Shown here: positions 31,692 through 44,100 of the stretch, piece after piece | How positions within the stretch are numbered: the stretch's first letter is position 1 | How the letters are laid out: every line of letters begins with the position of its first letter | From: Auricularia sp. M13 | Taxonomy: Eukaryota; Basidiomycota; Agaricomycetes; Auriculariales; Auriculariaceae | Assembly: GCA_037042915.1 (NCBI GenBank) | Contig: CM073202.1 | Coordinates: 2,728,001 to 2,792,000, forward strand | Reading direction: 5' to 3' | Length of the DNA stretch: 64,000 bases | The notes under the pieces: generated by a model | The model's input: only the letters and a program-made list of their open reading frames with translations | Database searches by the model: none | Told to the model about the DNA's origin: nothing | Program-made: the position numbers and the translations under genes

Positions 31692-32316
31692 GGCGCTCGA
31701 GAGCTGTTTCAAAGTTCAGGACTCAGGATTGCTCAGAAAATGCTTTTGAAGTGCGTACCGTGCAGTTAGAGTGCAAGAAACCGATTTTCGTCCAAGTAAA
31801 CGTCAGAAGCGGCGTCTTCCAGAGCACAAAGCTCAGAATGGACCGCAGGACGAGACAGAAGGCGGTTGAGACGCAATCCTGCCGATGATTCACCCGTGGC
31901 GCATGTGCGCTAATTTCCAAATTGGATGCACCCGTTGACAACCGGATGATCCGGACGTTATTTCCGTCGATCGAATCTTTGAATCAAAGCCAGAACCCTC
32001 CAATTTTGAGGTTTCAGGCACACCGTGATAAGTACTGTTGAGAAAATAAGAGCCTGTATATGATTAGGGTATCGGGCGAAGATATACTAAAACAAACAGA
32101 GGTCATTGTACTGACAGTGACTTGTCAAAGAATAAATGCCTTGGATGGTGGTGGGGTTTCCCCAATTGACTGTTGAGAATCACCGAAGCTCATCAGGAAG
32201 GATGACCTCTGACCTCTGAATAAAATCCCACTGTTTTGACAGCTGCTCCCGACGTCGCGTCGATCGTGACGACGTTCACAGTCCGCCCATCGGCGTTGAC
32301 GTTGTTGACTCGAACC
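31692..32316. other. Divergent intergenic region
   Basis: 625 bp between the membrane-protein gene (minus) and TspO (plus). It is A+T-richer than the genes. No repeat, RNA gene or ORF with support is seen. Confidence 0.5.
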
Positions 32317-33052
32317 ATGGCCGTCCCACCAGTCCTCCTCACCATTGCACGCATTCCAGCTCTAGCCGTCGGTCTCCCTATCATTGGCGGCTGGCTCAGC
32401 GGTGCGCGCACGCACAACGTCGTCCGCGGACAGTGGCACCAGGTTAGCACTTCCACTTTGACCTAATTCCCTCAACTGAAAAAGCGTTTAGAACCTCATC
32501 TTGCCTGCTTTTTACCCCCCTCGCCAGGTCTTCCCATTCGTCTGGGCTGGCCTGTATGTCGGTATGGGCTGGGCGTCGTATATCGCTGGCCGCGCCGTGG
32601 ACGCTGGAAGGTTGGTCTTTTTTCACCTCGCTTTTTTCAGTGACAATATGCTACGTCACTTAGACCTGGAGCCGACCTTGGATTGGCCCTCTACTACGTT
32701 CAACTCGGACTAAACCTCGCCTGGACGCCGCTTTTCTTCGGTCAGAAGAAGGTGAGATACCCACTGTTCGCGGTTTTTCCGCTTCTCAACGTTGTTCGCT
32801 TGAAGGTTGGAACAGCTTTGATTGACCTGTTGGCCTTGACGGGAACGACATTCTACATGACCGTGAGAGATCTCCTTCTTGACTAGAGAACCGCCCAGCC
32901 AAAACCTCACACAGAGCGTGCTTCACAAGGCGACGGACGGTTTGACTAGCTACGCGCTCGTACCGTACTGCGCATGGCTCAGCTTTGCAACCTACCTCAA
33001 CGGGAGCATTTGGTGGTACAACCGCGGCAGGCGCATCCCGAAGTACGATTGA
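32317..33052 (+). CDS. TspO/MBR family membrane protein
   Basis: Five exons (32317-32442, 32492-32610, 32664-32751, 32806-32862, 32915-33052) give 175 codons plus stop, the usual family length. Five hydrophobic helices are visible. Family signatures are PAFYPPRQVFPFVWAGLYVGMGWASY, ALYYVQLGLNLAWTPLFFG and the last helix WLSFATYLNGSIWWYN. TspO proteins (translocator or peripheral benzodiazepine receptor) sit in mitochondrial or secretory membranes and bind porphyrins, haem and sterols. The gene sits just before five P450 genes; a link through haem is possible but only inferred. All five exon joins are in phase; the intron at 32752-32805 ends TGAAG. Confidence 0.9.
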
Positions 33053-33479
33053 GATTGTTGCTTTAGTATGCATGCAATCACAGTCGTTTCAGCTCTAGAA
33101 TAGATGAGCTATTGTGAAAGCCATTGATCTCAGCATTGGCTGACTGAGACAATGAGTTCGCAGGCTGTTTAACCGGTTTGTTTGTCGAAGATTGATCAAC
33201 AAGTGCATCGTCCAACTTGCTATTTGATCATCATGATCAACCAAGGACGCTTAACACGGTATTATGAGACCAACGCTAGTAATTATAATGGTCTCTCGTG
33301 ATCGCTAAATGAACACTTGTTTGCAGAGTGCATTGAATGAGGCGACGGACGAGAGTTTCTTACTGATGTTTGTGCTACACGAGCTGTCTCAAATGTAGCA
33401 TCTCGAGGAACAACCGAACCAGATTCCGAAGGACGAGTGAGGCTCAATCATAGCGGCTCAGACTCCAGAGCGTGTTGAT
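33053..33479. other. Intergenic, tail to tail
   Basis: 427 bp between the stops of TspO (plus) and P450-A (minus). No coding potential. Two short inverted pairs (ATGATCA-like) near 33190-33300 are too weak to call. Confidence 0.5.
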
Positions 33480-35668
33480 TTATGCAGCACTTGCGGCCCT
33501 CCTAATGAGGTCCACGGCCGCAGGAGAGCGAGGCGTGAAGTGCGGTCGCACTGGCTCAGGGTAACTGGGAACATCATGTTATTGGGAGCTTTCGCCATGC
33601 AGAATCATAGGCAAACCCACCTGACTGCGTCCGATCCTGACCATGTTATCTCCAACTGGACTTCTTTCCCGTTCTCGTCCACCGGTGGGGAAACCCAGAA
33701 TGTTGCCAGGAGTTGCGTTATCATCAGGAAGACCATGTCTTCGGCGACCGATAGTCCAGGGCATACTCTGCGAAATTTTCAGTCCCACAAGCTGGGTTAT
33801 GGACCTCAGATACTCACCGTCTCCCAAATCCGAAGACGTACTGCGAAGGATTCAGCGGGCGCGGTGACGCATCCGGCAAGAATCGCTCGGGCAAAAAGAT
33901 CTCTGGATCATTCAGCGGGCTGCCGTCTTCAGCATGAAGACTCAGGTTCCTGCGGCACTTCAGTGTGCTATCACAAAAAGCTAATGACTTCACTCACCAG
34001 GCGTTGAAGATGACCGTTGCATCTTTGGGAATGAAGTAGCCTGCGTCGTATGGTGAGGCGCACAACTGACTACGAGCGGCGACAGCTCTGTACCTTTGTA
34101 GATGTCGTCCTTTGTCATGCGATGCGGGATGCCAGTAGCCACGCCGACATGCCACCGCATCGTCTCCATTATCAGCGCGTTTACGTACGTGAGATGTTGC
34201 CGATCGGCAATGGTAGGAAGACGTTCCGACCCGACGATACGACCAATCTCTTCCTGGGCTTTGCGCTGCACCTCCGGATACAGTTGCATAGCCGTCAGAA
34301 ACTTGCACACAGTTTGGTCGGTCTGACAAAAGTCTCAGTGTACTGCTGCTGATGGGAGAACACTTGTGACGCACTGTATGGATCCCCGCTGCAGACTGAG
34401 AGTAGGTATGAAGACTACCGATTGAACAGCGCATGACGCACCTAGGTACATCGTCGCTGCTGCCCATTTAAGGGCGTCTTCTTCAGCTGCTTGAGATCCC
34501 AATGACGACTTGACGTCTCCCGCTCCGAGAGCCTCCAAACAGTTCGAGACAAAGGACGGCGGGGCAGAACCCGCAGCCTGTAAATTGTCAGCACATGCCA
34601 TAGAACTGAGTGTAGAAAACTGATTTACCAGTTCCTTCTTGACCAATTCGTAGTACACCGCTGCGTGGCGCTCCAAGATATCGCGCACTTCGATGACATG
34701 GCGCTTGAAGCCTGCTCCAGGAAACCACGAAGGAACGTAGCGCACTGCGGATTTACATTTAGCACGCGCAGACGGATCGATAATCATCACCGTACGGATT
34801 GGAAGCAGCTCGACGAAATATCGCCCGGGAACTAGTGACTCCAGAAAGGAGCTGAGAAGAATATTGCTCATGCGTATGTACTGTCCACGGTTATGTGAAA
34901 ATGAGACAACAGTAACAAATTGGAAATGGCACGCGCACCTCTTCCAAATGAACCTCGGTCGATAGCCCGTATGTTACCGCGAAGATAATTTTACCGATCG
35001 CCCTACCGCGGGTTAATATCAGCCGCTGAGGACAGGCCAGGCATGCGTACAATCTCAGTTCGGTGCCGCAATCCGACTCGTTCTCGAGCATCTTCTTGAG
35101 GAACAGGGCGGTATGTGCCTCGTAGATACCGTGATATTGGCTTGCGACTTGCGGCCCGAATGCGGTGCGTGTCAGCTTGCGCATATACCGGAATCGGGGT
35201 GTCTCCTGTGAGGGCGTTATCCACTATGTTCGTCGTCAGTACTCATAGCAAAAGGATGTGCTGCCAGCAAAACGCAGACCTGATCACTGCCAATCATCTT
35301 TATCATCATAACGTTGGGCCGCCCAGACGCCGTTGCCCCGCGTCTGTCGAGCAGCTCCTTGCACGCCTCAAGAGTATTCAGGATGATTACTGGGTTTCCC
35401 AGGACGCTGACATAGGTAATTTCTCCTGTGGGTTATGTTCGGAGTCACAGAGTCGGAAAGGCGGTCGGCAGCGAGGCGTACCATACTTTGCGCCCCATTC
35501 GCTGAAGCGAAACCAAGACGAGGAGGTGGGCATGTCCAACAGGTTGCCTATCAGCCACTTTGGGGCAGGCCCCGGCGGGTACGGAAGCCCGTGGCGCCGC
35601 CTACGCGACGCGACGAGGAACATGAGCCCAAGACCGGCGAGAATTCCCGCGACTGCTAGATAGGCCAT
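33480..35668 (-). CDS. Cytochrome P450 A
   Basis: A many-exon P450 on the minus strand, about 500 residues after splicing. It has an N-terminal membrane anchor, then RRRRHGLPYPPGPAPKWLIGN, substrate-region blocks (VLGNPVIILNT, YMRKLTRTAFGP), the I-helix microexon AGIHT (34375-34388), ETMR (ExxR), PERF (ERFLPDA) and the haem loop FGFGRRVCPG with the Cys ligand. All joins tested are in phase, so the gene looks functional. It resembles the O-methylsterigmatocystin-oxidoreductase-like P450s of Agaricomycetes; these are ER membrane haem oxygenases of unknown substrate. The ATG at 35668 agrees with paralogue D at 48140. The haem-loop intron starts GTGAGT. It is the mirror partner of D. Confidence 0.88.
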
Positions 35669-36455
35669 AGTTCTCTGCGTGGTGTAGAGGAGAGGTGGGT
35701 TCAACATTTCGTCCAATGGGTGAAGCTAGAGTGGCCGCTTTTGGCCCCCATAAATCTCGGTATCATTTGAGACCGGCTTCGATGTTAGCACTAGCAGCAA
35801 CACGGAACGTGTGGGGCGCTCGTTTCTGGATAGTAAAATGATTGCCCACTCGTGACGGAATTTCGAGAAATATTCAGGTTCGTAGACTTCCGTTCGCAGG
35901 TGGTCGATGAAAGCAAGGATCGGATAGCACTCGTCGAGATGTTCATCTCACGATGTTGTATGCTAGAGCGGCGCGCGGGGGTCTGGGGTGATGCTTAGAA
36001 ATCTCCGGGATGAATGAAAACTTGACAGCACGGGACCGAGAACCCTGGGGGCGAAAGCAGCGCGCGGCGTGCGCGCAACACTTTGCAGCTTCTCGAACCA
36101 AACAGCTCCTCGCGGCGCGGATGTATTGCGGGACATGCAGGCCGAAAGCCAAGCGCACGGCCCGCTCGTGTGAAGAAGTCTGGAAGAGGTCTTGGAGTCC
36201 AAGTCCGAGTAAACAAATACAAACTGCCCAACAAACCATTTATCTCAGCGAACATGGTAATCGCATGGTCGATTCCTCTTGAAAACCAAGCCAGGTAATG
36301 ATGGAGCATCATTCTTAATTTCTTGTCCTTTCTGTTTACGGGGGTACGGTACTGTAGCAAATGATGAAGTTACAGTAACAGGACAAGAGAAACTTGGTCA
36401 TCTTGGTGTTACAACTTGAACCTAGTTTCGCCTGAGATCGCGCGCGGAGAGCGAG
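35669..36455. other. 787-bp intergenic region between P450-B and P450-A
   Basis: Exactly as long as the equivalent stretch 47353-48139, and recognisably homologous to it in its middle and upstream part. It holds the promoter of P450-A. It shows no ORF with support. Confidence 0.6.
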
Positions 36456-38903
36456 TTACTTCACATCGGACTCTCGAGTAGAGCCGGCTTCGCATGCGGC
36501 CTGAATCAACTCGACAGCCTTCGCCGACCGTGGTTTGAGCACTGGATGGAACGGCTCGGGATAGCTGCCAGCAAAATCCCTTGTCAATGACAACCCGTGC
36601 CAACAGATCATCGCGCGGCAGACCTGAAAGCATTTTCGCCCGTCCACCTGAACGTCAGCGGAGCGTCCCCCCTATCCTCGCAGACAGGGCTTGAAATCCA
36701 TGCGGTGGCTAAAATGCTGGATATCGTGAGGAAGAGAATGTTCTCGGCTATGTGGCGGCCCGGGCACATCCTGCTCGAATAAACTGTGTCATTGAAACGC
36801 AGCCTCAGGTGTGCAGTGATCAAGGAGGCTCGCTTGCCTTCTTCCGAACCCGAACACGTATTCCCTCGGGTCCGAAGGACGCATCGACGCGTCTGCACCT
36901 GGGAGAAACCGCTCAGGTATGAAGTCGTCTGGACGGTCCAGCGGTCCGCCGTCCTCTGCGAAGAGGCTCAAATTCCTGTATGTGACGAGAGTGGTGATCA
37001 ACCTCGTCAAAGCCGCATTGAGGCTGCACTAGCACGAACCATTGATTGCAGATAATGTTGGTATCTTTGGCAATGAAGTAGCCTGGCTCATTTTTGTTAG
37101 CCACTCGTAAACTATCGACGGGATTTTGAAACCTTGGTACTCCTCGTCCTTGGTGACCCGATGGGGCAGCCCTACAGCGAGCGCCGGATGCCATCTGTGC
37201 GACTCGGTAATGACAGCGTTGACGTACGGAAGCGCCGCGCGGTCCTCAATAGATGGGAGACGGTCGGCGCCGACGACACGCGCGATCTCCTCCTGCGCCT
37301 TGCGCTGGACTTCGGGGTGTATTTCCATCGCCGCAATGAACTTGACAATCGTATGCACAGTCTAATGATAGCGTAAGCCTCAAAACGCGCTCCGAGTCAA
37401 CTGAGGGAGAACTCGGAACGCACGGTGTGTATCGCAGCTGTCCGAGGCGACATTTAAAGCCCATGTTCATCAATGGGGGTCCCGGGTCTGACGCACCGCG
37501 GTAGATCTCAGACGCGACATACTTCAGTGCAAGCTGCTCGTCGACTTCGGATGCAGACGCCGCGGCGGGGCGCAGCTCGCCGGCCGCCTGTGCCTCGAGG
37601 CAGTGCGAGAGGAAGGACGGCGGCGCTGTGCCCGTTGCCTGTTCGCAGTGAATTCTGAGCTCTCCCTTACCTAACATGACCACTGGCAGCGGTGTCGACT
37701 CACAATTTCCGCTTTCCCCGCTGCGAGAAACGCCGACGCGTATCCCTCGTAGATCTCGCCCACGCGCTGCGCGTGACGCTTGAACCCCGCGCCGGGGAAC
37801 CAGGATGGTATGTAGCGCACTATCATTGGGATGAGTTCAGTCGACGTTGAAACTTCAGCGGGAATAGCTCAGGCGAGACGGATGTACGCACGTATGGGAA
37901 TGGACTCGACGAGGTATTTACCGGGGACCTGTGCCCCGAGGAAGGCTGCGCTCACAATATTGTTGAGGCGGATGAACTGCCAGTGTCCCAGATCGAGTCA
38001 ATTCAGCACCTACAGATCAAGCCGAGCACACGTTGCCACGGGACGCACCTCGTCAAAGTGCCCCTGCATCGGCAAGCCATACGCCACCGAGAAGATGCCC
38101 TTTCCCAACGCACTACAGGTAGAGCAAAGCTCCGTTAGCACCGAGTACATTGTGCAGATAGAGGGGGAGTACGGCGCTCCGACTCACTCTCTAAGCTCCT
38201 CCTCACAATCCGCCTTCTCATCCTCATCTTCAAACATGCGCTTCAAGAAGACCGCCGCATAGAACTTCTGGACGCCGCAGTACGCGTTGATGGCGAGCGG
38301 CCCGAGCGCGGTCTGCATGAGCTTGCGCTGGTAGCGCCACATTGGGGTGTCTTGCGCGACCGACATGTCCTGCAGGTCCAACGTCAAGATAGTGTTTGAC
38401 AATTCGGACTGAGTCGGGGCCTGAGAAAGGACAAGTATAGTACCTGCGACATGCCCATCAAGTCGTGCATAATGCAGAACGGCCGCCCCACGGCACGCGC
38501 CATGAGCTTCTTGCCCGCGTCGAGCGTGTTGAGGATGACGACAGGCTGACCCAGGACGGTCGTGTAGGTGATTGCGCCTGCCATCACGCATCCAAATCAA
38601 GCGCAGGGCAAGGAAAGAGGGAGAGTAAGAGCGATTGCAAAACGTCGTCCGGTGAGCAAATGACGGTAACATAGCGCGTGAGACAGCGTACGCACCGAAA
38701 GTTTTGCCCCACTCGCTGAACCGCAGCCAGGGGAACGACGCGGGGATGTCGAACAGGTTGCCAATAATCCATTTTCCGCGAGGGCCTGGTGGGTTGAGCC
38801 TGCGGCGTTCGGAGAGCCGGCTGCTGCTGCTGTGGACGATCTGGATGAGCCCCGCGGCGCCGAGGCACAAGACCACGCCGCTGAGCCAGATGGATTGGTC
38901 CAT
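36456..38903 (-). CDS. Cytochrome P450 B
   Basis: A many-exon P450 with an N-terminal anchor (LSGVVLCLGAAGLIQIV), then LNPPGPRGKWIIGN, FSEWGKTFG, DMSVAQDTPMWRYQRKLMQ, SWFPGAGFKRH, a 14-nt I-helix exon AAIHT (37424-37437), ESHR (ExxR), ERFLPG and the haem loop FGFGRRMCPG. All joins examined are in phase, so it appears intact. The haem-loop codon is split by an intron starting GCAAGC (36771-36837), a GC-AG intron. Its close relative C at 45-47 kb is broken. The substrate is unknown. The ATG at 38903 begins the membrane anchor. Confidence 0.87.
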
Positions 38904-39429
38904 GATGCGAAGGTGACGAGAGTGAGAGGCGGTTAACAGGCCAAGGGAAACACTGAGAGGATCCAGCCAAGTGCCTATGATCGCTGTAATAAAAGGCTGC
39001 TGGCAGGCGCGGGTGCATATGACAGTAGCGGGCGGGGCGCTCGCGAACCGCAGAAGCTCGCAAACACCTGGAGGGCATGCCAAAAGCGTATCCGGCCTTT
39101 CGTCCAAACGAGCAGTACCCCATAAAGCACGCAGTAACAGTCCAGGTATAGCCAGTGGTGCTTGGTGGCGCTCGCGTCTCCATGCACCAAGCTGAAGCAA
39201 GGAAGCCTGGAGCGGCCACACCGACCACCGAAAGGGTGATGATAAGTCGACGTGGTAGATTATAAGTTTGACACAATACCAGTAATTCATACATCATAGA
39301 GCTACACAACCATGTCAAGGCGCCGGGCGGGCTGTGTGCGAAGGACTTGCCAGCCTGAGGCAAATGGCGAATATTAAGCATCCGTACACACAGATGGACA
39401 ACGGTATGGGGACGTACCCAGAGGTGCAC
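38904..39429. other. Upstream region of P450-B
   Basis: The first 220 bp are homologous to the region upstream of P450-C (shared GGCCGGATACGC-like block). Beyond about 39130 no match is seen. No gene is supported. Confidence 0.5.
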
Positions 39430-39790
39430 CGCTCATATGCCGCCTTGTACATTCGGCCTTGAGCAGGACAAGCCGCTCGACGAGGTCGCTGTAGAACTGC
39501 ACCAAACGACTTGTTAGCAACCGGAAGTGCACACCTTGAGTCCCTCCCCTCGTCAAGGTCGCCATTTTCCTTCACTTAGAGCACATGCGCATGCTGGAGC
39601 TCTGGAACGTCGCGTCGGTCGCCTAGCCATCCACTGGCAGTCAGCAAAAATGCAGCGCAATGCAGAATGCACCTTGACGCGCTCGACCAAGTCCCGCAGC
39701 TTCCCCCGCCGTCATTGGCAGCGAGCGTCGCCTCATACCGTCCGCCCTCGTCGATCGCGTCCCCGAACAGCGGCGACGTCGACTCCGCGG
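39430..39790 (-). pseudogene. Broken copy of the 3' half of the BRO1 gene
   Basis: On the minus strand this stretch repeats blocks of the BRO1 gene at 41.4-41.8 kb: FGDAIDEG plus RYEATLA, the GLGRARQG-like segment in a shifted frame, and QFYSDLVERLVLLKAEC (compare QFYNDLAERLVRLKAEC). The frame is disturbed and the N-terminal half is absent, so it cannot encode BRO1. It is in the same orientation as the parent, a direct, not inverted, copy. The neighbouring plus-strand gene begins only about 60 bp away. Confidence 0.75.
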
Positions 39791-39852
39791 CGTTTCTGGC
39801 GCCGCCGAACGTTTCAAACCCCGCACATCCCTCTCTCGCCCGTCCACTTCCG

Positions 39853-40784
39853 ATGAGCAACCCAGTTGCGACTGCAAGTGCCGCGCCTGCGGCCGGCCAC
39901 ATTCTACCAGCTGCCCCCAATATCGTCCTCGTTTCCGGTGCGCAACTGCGCCCTCCGCTCGCCGATGTGGCAAACGGCATTGTCACTGAAAACGACATCG
40001 TGGAAGCCCACCAGTGGCGTTCTTCTGTATCTCAACATGCCAGTAAGCTTGGTGTGCCTGTTTCTGTGACATTGCTCATGGATCGCATAGGCCTTGGGCA
40101 TATCGTCGATGACTTCAAGGCCGTTGCGCTTGCCGAGACATATGTCACTCAGCTTGAGTGCCTGTATGAAAAGCCCGTCGTCAGCCTTGCAGACGTCATG
40201 GCTGCCATCGATAACCTGACTACCATCGTAACAAACAATGCGTCAAGTGATAAAAACAATCTCGCTAGGCTCACCGACAACGTTGCGAGCCTCATCAACA
40301 ATGTTGCCAACCTCACCAACAATGTTGCCAACCTCACCAGCAATATTTCCGACCTCACCAACAACGTTGCCAGCATTTCACGAAAAGTCTCGCAATACGG
40401 ACGCCTTTCGGCGATCGTGCGTTTCTCGTCGGACTTGGCTAGCTGTGCCTGCCTCCTCACCGTATGCATGCAGACTTTCAACGCTTCATGCGGCGATGGC
40501 GACCTTCGCGAATACGTCGTTGTGCCAAACCTTGCGGGCGAGGACCCCACAGATCGGGTATGTGGATACATCCTGCTATTGTCCACGAGTATTCTGATCT
40601 CCGATGCCAGCTGCCTCTCCCCAACCTTCCGCACATCAGACGTCTATCCGACATCATAGCGTTGTCCCATGTCCAGCTGATGGGGTACTGCAACTTTTAT
40701 GGCGTGGATCCGAACGGAACACCGGCCAGCATCTTGCGAGGCATCGCAGCGGCCATCGGTGTTGCGTCCTCAATGCGGGTGTAG
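39853..40784 (+). CDS. Hypothetical protein with heptad repeats, possible Mug135-like C-terminus
   Basis: Three exons (39853-40416, 40474-40557, 40611-40784) give 273 codons plus stop; the introns are 57 and 53 nt. An Ala/Pro-rich start is followed by a helical middle and five near-copies of a seven-residue unit (NNVANLT, also DNVASLI, SNISDLT, NNVASIS). They would form a coiled coil. The C-terminal part (LPNLPHIRRLSDIIALSHVQ, then YCNFYGVD and ILRGIAAAIG) resembles the Mug135-like domain found in many agaricomycete proteins, but I am not sure. The function is unknown. An ORF extends upstream to 39667 in frame, but that part is the reverse strand of the BRO1 copy, so I take the ATG at 39853. 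Confidence 0.6.
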
Positions 40785-41131
40785 GGTTCGCACTCTCGTG
40801 TTGTGTTGCTTTTGCTGCTTTGCCTCCTGCTGCCACTGGTGGTCTGAATGTCGTGATTTGTTTTAGTTAGTTTTGTTAGTTTTGCTGTGATGAATCGAGC
40901 TCTTTCGCCTGTGCTTTGACTTGCAACTTACGTCTCTACCAGTCTGCTCCTCAAGCTATCAAGGCTCGACCTGTTCCGAGTCCATGCACAGCAGAGCAGC
41001 AGTGCCCCGTTGCCCCGCGAGGACACGATGACACAACAATCGGTACAACATAGCATATACAGCATTCGCGCACGCGTAGAGCTACACAACGTCAACCATT
41101 CTGGGGCCCACCGGCAGCACCGGACAGTCAG
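40785..41131. other. Intergenic, tail to tail
   Basis: 347 bp between two stops. A T-rich stretch (TTAGTTTTGTTAGTTTTGCT, about 40865) probably lies in the 3' untranslated region of the preceding gene. Confidence 0.5.
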
Positions 41132-44100
41132 TCAGCGCTTGCCGCTCACTTTGAGCTTTCCAAAATCCTCCCATTCGTCCGAGTCGGGCGGCGGCAGGAA
41201 CGCTCCTGCAGCCGCGGCCGCGGCCGCCTTCTTCTGCTTCTTCGGCGTCGGGTCGGGAGGCGGTGGTGGGGGATTGTGCGCGGAGGACCTGGCCGACGCG
41301 CGTCGTCAGCATTCAACGCGGCTGGTACTGTAGGCAACGGAGGACGTACCCTGCCGTGCGCCGCTCATACGCCCAGCTCGTGCACTCGGCCTTGAGCCGG
41401 ACGAGCCGCTCGGCGAGGTCGTTGTAGAACTACACCAAAAAAGTCTTGTTAGCGACGCGGGAACTGACGACTGACGAAGGAATGCACACCTTGAGCCCCT
41501 CGTCGAGGTTGCCGTTCACCTCGACATAGAGCGCGTGCGCGTTCTCCAGCTCGCGCAGCTTCTGCTCGCGCGCGCGCACCGCGGCGCTGCCCTTGCGCGC
41601 GCTCTTGAACGTCTCGTCCGCAGCCTACACGGTACACAGTCTCTCAGAAACAACGCATAGAAAGAACGAAACGAGAAAAAAAGGCACGAGACGCACCTTA
41701 ACGCGCTCGACCAACTCGCGCAGCTCCTCCCGGCCCTCCTCCACACTCGCCAGCATCGCCTCATATCTTGCGACGCCCTCGTCAATGGCGTCCCCGAACA
41801 GCGCGGGCGCGACGCGCTTCCAGCGCTCCATCCCGCGCACCAGGCGCTCCACGCGCCCCGTGATGTCGTCGCTCTCGGCCGTGCTGCGCGCGTTGGTGGC
41901 AATGTGCGCGACGCGCGCGCGCGCGTCGTCCAGCTCGTCGAGCGCCGCGCGCAGGGCGCGCGACTCGGCGCTCGTTGCTGTGGGGCCGGTGCTGGAGGGG
42001 ACGGCCTTCTCCAGGTCCTCCTGTGCGAGAGCAACGCGAAGGATAAGGGTGAGTGAGCGAGTGAATGGGGGCAACCGGAAGATCGGGGGGAGAGAGAGAA
42101 GAGGCAGCGCACCTCCTCCCACGCAAGGACCTCGACGAGCGTCTCGGCCTGCTCCCACTTGTCCCGCACGAGCGCGTCGCTGGTCCCCGCGGCGTCCAGG
42201 TGGCCGAGGTACGCGCGCGCGCGGTCCACGAGCTCGCGCGGCGGGTCGTCCTCCGCGTCCAGGATGTCAAATGCCTTTCCGAAACCCCTCCATTAGCAAT
42301 GTGGGGTTTCATACTGGAAACCTGCAGACGCACTTCATCTAACGCAGCGACGTCCGCCCGCCGCACGGCGTCGAGCGCCTCTTGCTTGCGGCGCACGCGC
42401 GCCGGGCCGTCCTCCAGGCGCACCTGCTGCGCCTTTCCCAGCAAGCTCGGCGGCAGGCCAACGGGGCGCTCCAGAGCCTCCAACGCTGCCGGAAGTCCGA
42501 GCGCGCGCAATGCCCTGGCCATCTATGAGTATGCTGGACCGAAAAAGGGAGGAGAGTAACTGGTAGCATACGCAGCGACTTCGGCCTCGGCCTCCGCGAC
42601 GGCACTCTCCACCTCGCGCACGGCCGTCTCTTTGCGCTCTTTGAAGACGTCTGCGATTTTGTTATCAAATCAGCGCCATCCCAGCTTATATTGCAAAGGG
42701 AAGGACGCACCGATAGCAACACGCGCGCCCCACGGCACCAAGCCAGCAAACAAGCCGTCCGCGTCGCCCAGCAGCGCCGCCGGGTCGCGCATCGGCGCCG
42801 GCTGTGCGAGTCGCGCGCCGCGCAGGGCAGGCAGCGCGCCGAACGGCGGGACGGTCGCGTGGTAGATGAGGTCGTTGTCGCGTTCGGCGCGTGCGAGCGC
42901 CGCGTCCAGTTTGGAAAGTAACGTCTGTGGGGGAGCGTCAGCGTGGATGTGATGGGCACAGGATATGGATGGGAGTTTGAAGGCAAGGTTTGGACTCGCC
43001 TTGATGTCGTCTAGCACGGCGGGCGCGACGCGTTTTGCGGCCGCGACGCCGCGCTGGGCGTCTGCTTTCGCCTTTGTCAGACGTGCAATTTCCTCGCCGA
43101 ATCTGAGAACTGGTTGAGTGAACGTGGGTATGGGGCGGTAATAACTTTGCACACCTCCGCTTGTCGAGGTCGTCCATGCTGGCTCGGTATTGGGCAGCAG
43201 CCGCGAAGTGTAGTGTCTTGGTTTGTACATGCGATGCCCAGGCCTGCCAAACGGTCAGTTTGAGATGAAAATCGTCGATGACCACGGCGGCACAAGTCTC
43301 CAATCGTCCGCGACGCGAGAAAAGAAGCTTCTCAGCTCGCGTCGAGGACGGCAACGGAGTGCCAGTGTTCTCACGCGGCAGTCTTTCACCTGCCGCAATG
43401 ATCTTTCGCGAGCCATAATACCAAATCTATGCTTACCGAAGGCGGAGACGTTGCCGAAGCGTACAGCGCGGAAACCTTTATTCCAAGGTGTTCAGTGAAA
43501 GGAAAGTCTGAAAGGACAAGTCGACGTGCATACCTCTTGCGAGATCTTGGCGATCGTCCCATCCGATGTATGGTCTATCTCGCGTTCAGTGCACCCGTCT
43601 CCTGCGCACAATCAAACTCACTGAGAATGGCGAGCTGCCACGCGCACTCCTGGGCCTGAGCGAGCAAGACGGCGCGCACGCTGCGCACAATATCGTCCTC
43701 CAAGTCCTCATCGCGCAGCCCGTCGTCGTCCGTAATGCTGAGCAGATAGTCGAGCACGCCGGCAGCACTGGCGTACCCCGCTGCGGCCTTTCGGATGCCG
43801 TCGACGCTGGACCGGTCCGCACCGCTCGCGAGTTGGACGTACAATGCCGCCGCGTTCCACAGCACCGCGCGCCGCTCGTAGTCCAGGCTGGCGTGCGTCG
43901 TCGGTGTCCCACGCGGGTTGAAGGCCGGCGCGTAGGCGACGTCCAGGCCGATCTACAGGGCGCATTGTGCGTCAGGCGGCATACAAACGAGTTGCTCGCA
44001 GGCGCCACGCACGTCCGACGGCAGCTTGGTGAGCGCGTACGCCAGCTGGGCATGATATCTACGCATAGCGTACTCAGTATCTCAACAATTTCGTAGCTGC

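Larger units (their letters stand above)
33480..39130 (-). repeat. Left arm of the inverted P450-pair duplication
   Basis: This arm holds P450-A, a 787-bp intergenic stretch, P450-B and about 220 bp upstream of B. It matches 44755-50335 in reverse orientation: A pairs with D and B with C. Non-coding sequence also aligns, for example ahead of A and D (GACGAAATGTTGA) and within both intergenic stretches (GTCAAGTTTT). Divergence is substantial, so the duplication is old. Confidence 0.8.

Noticed and set aside
33180-33310. Short inverted ATGATCA-type pairs as a possible MITE
   Set aside because: The pairs are too short and no target duplication flanks them.
39667-39852. In-frame N-terminal extension of the heptad-repeat gene
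   Set aside because: This part is the reverse strand of the broken BRO1 copy, so it is probably not native coding sequence.
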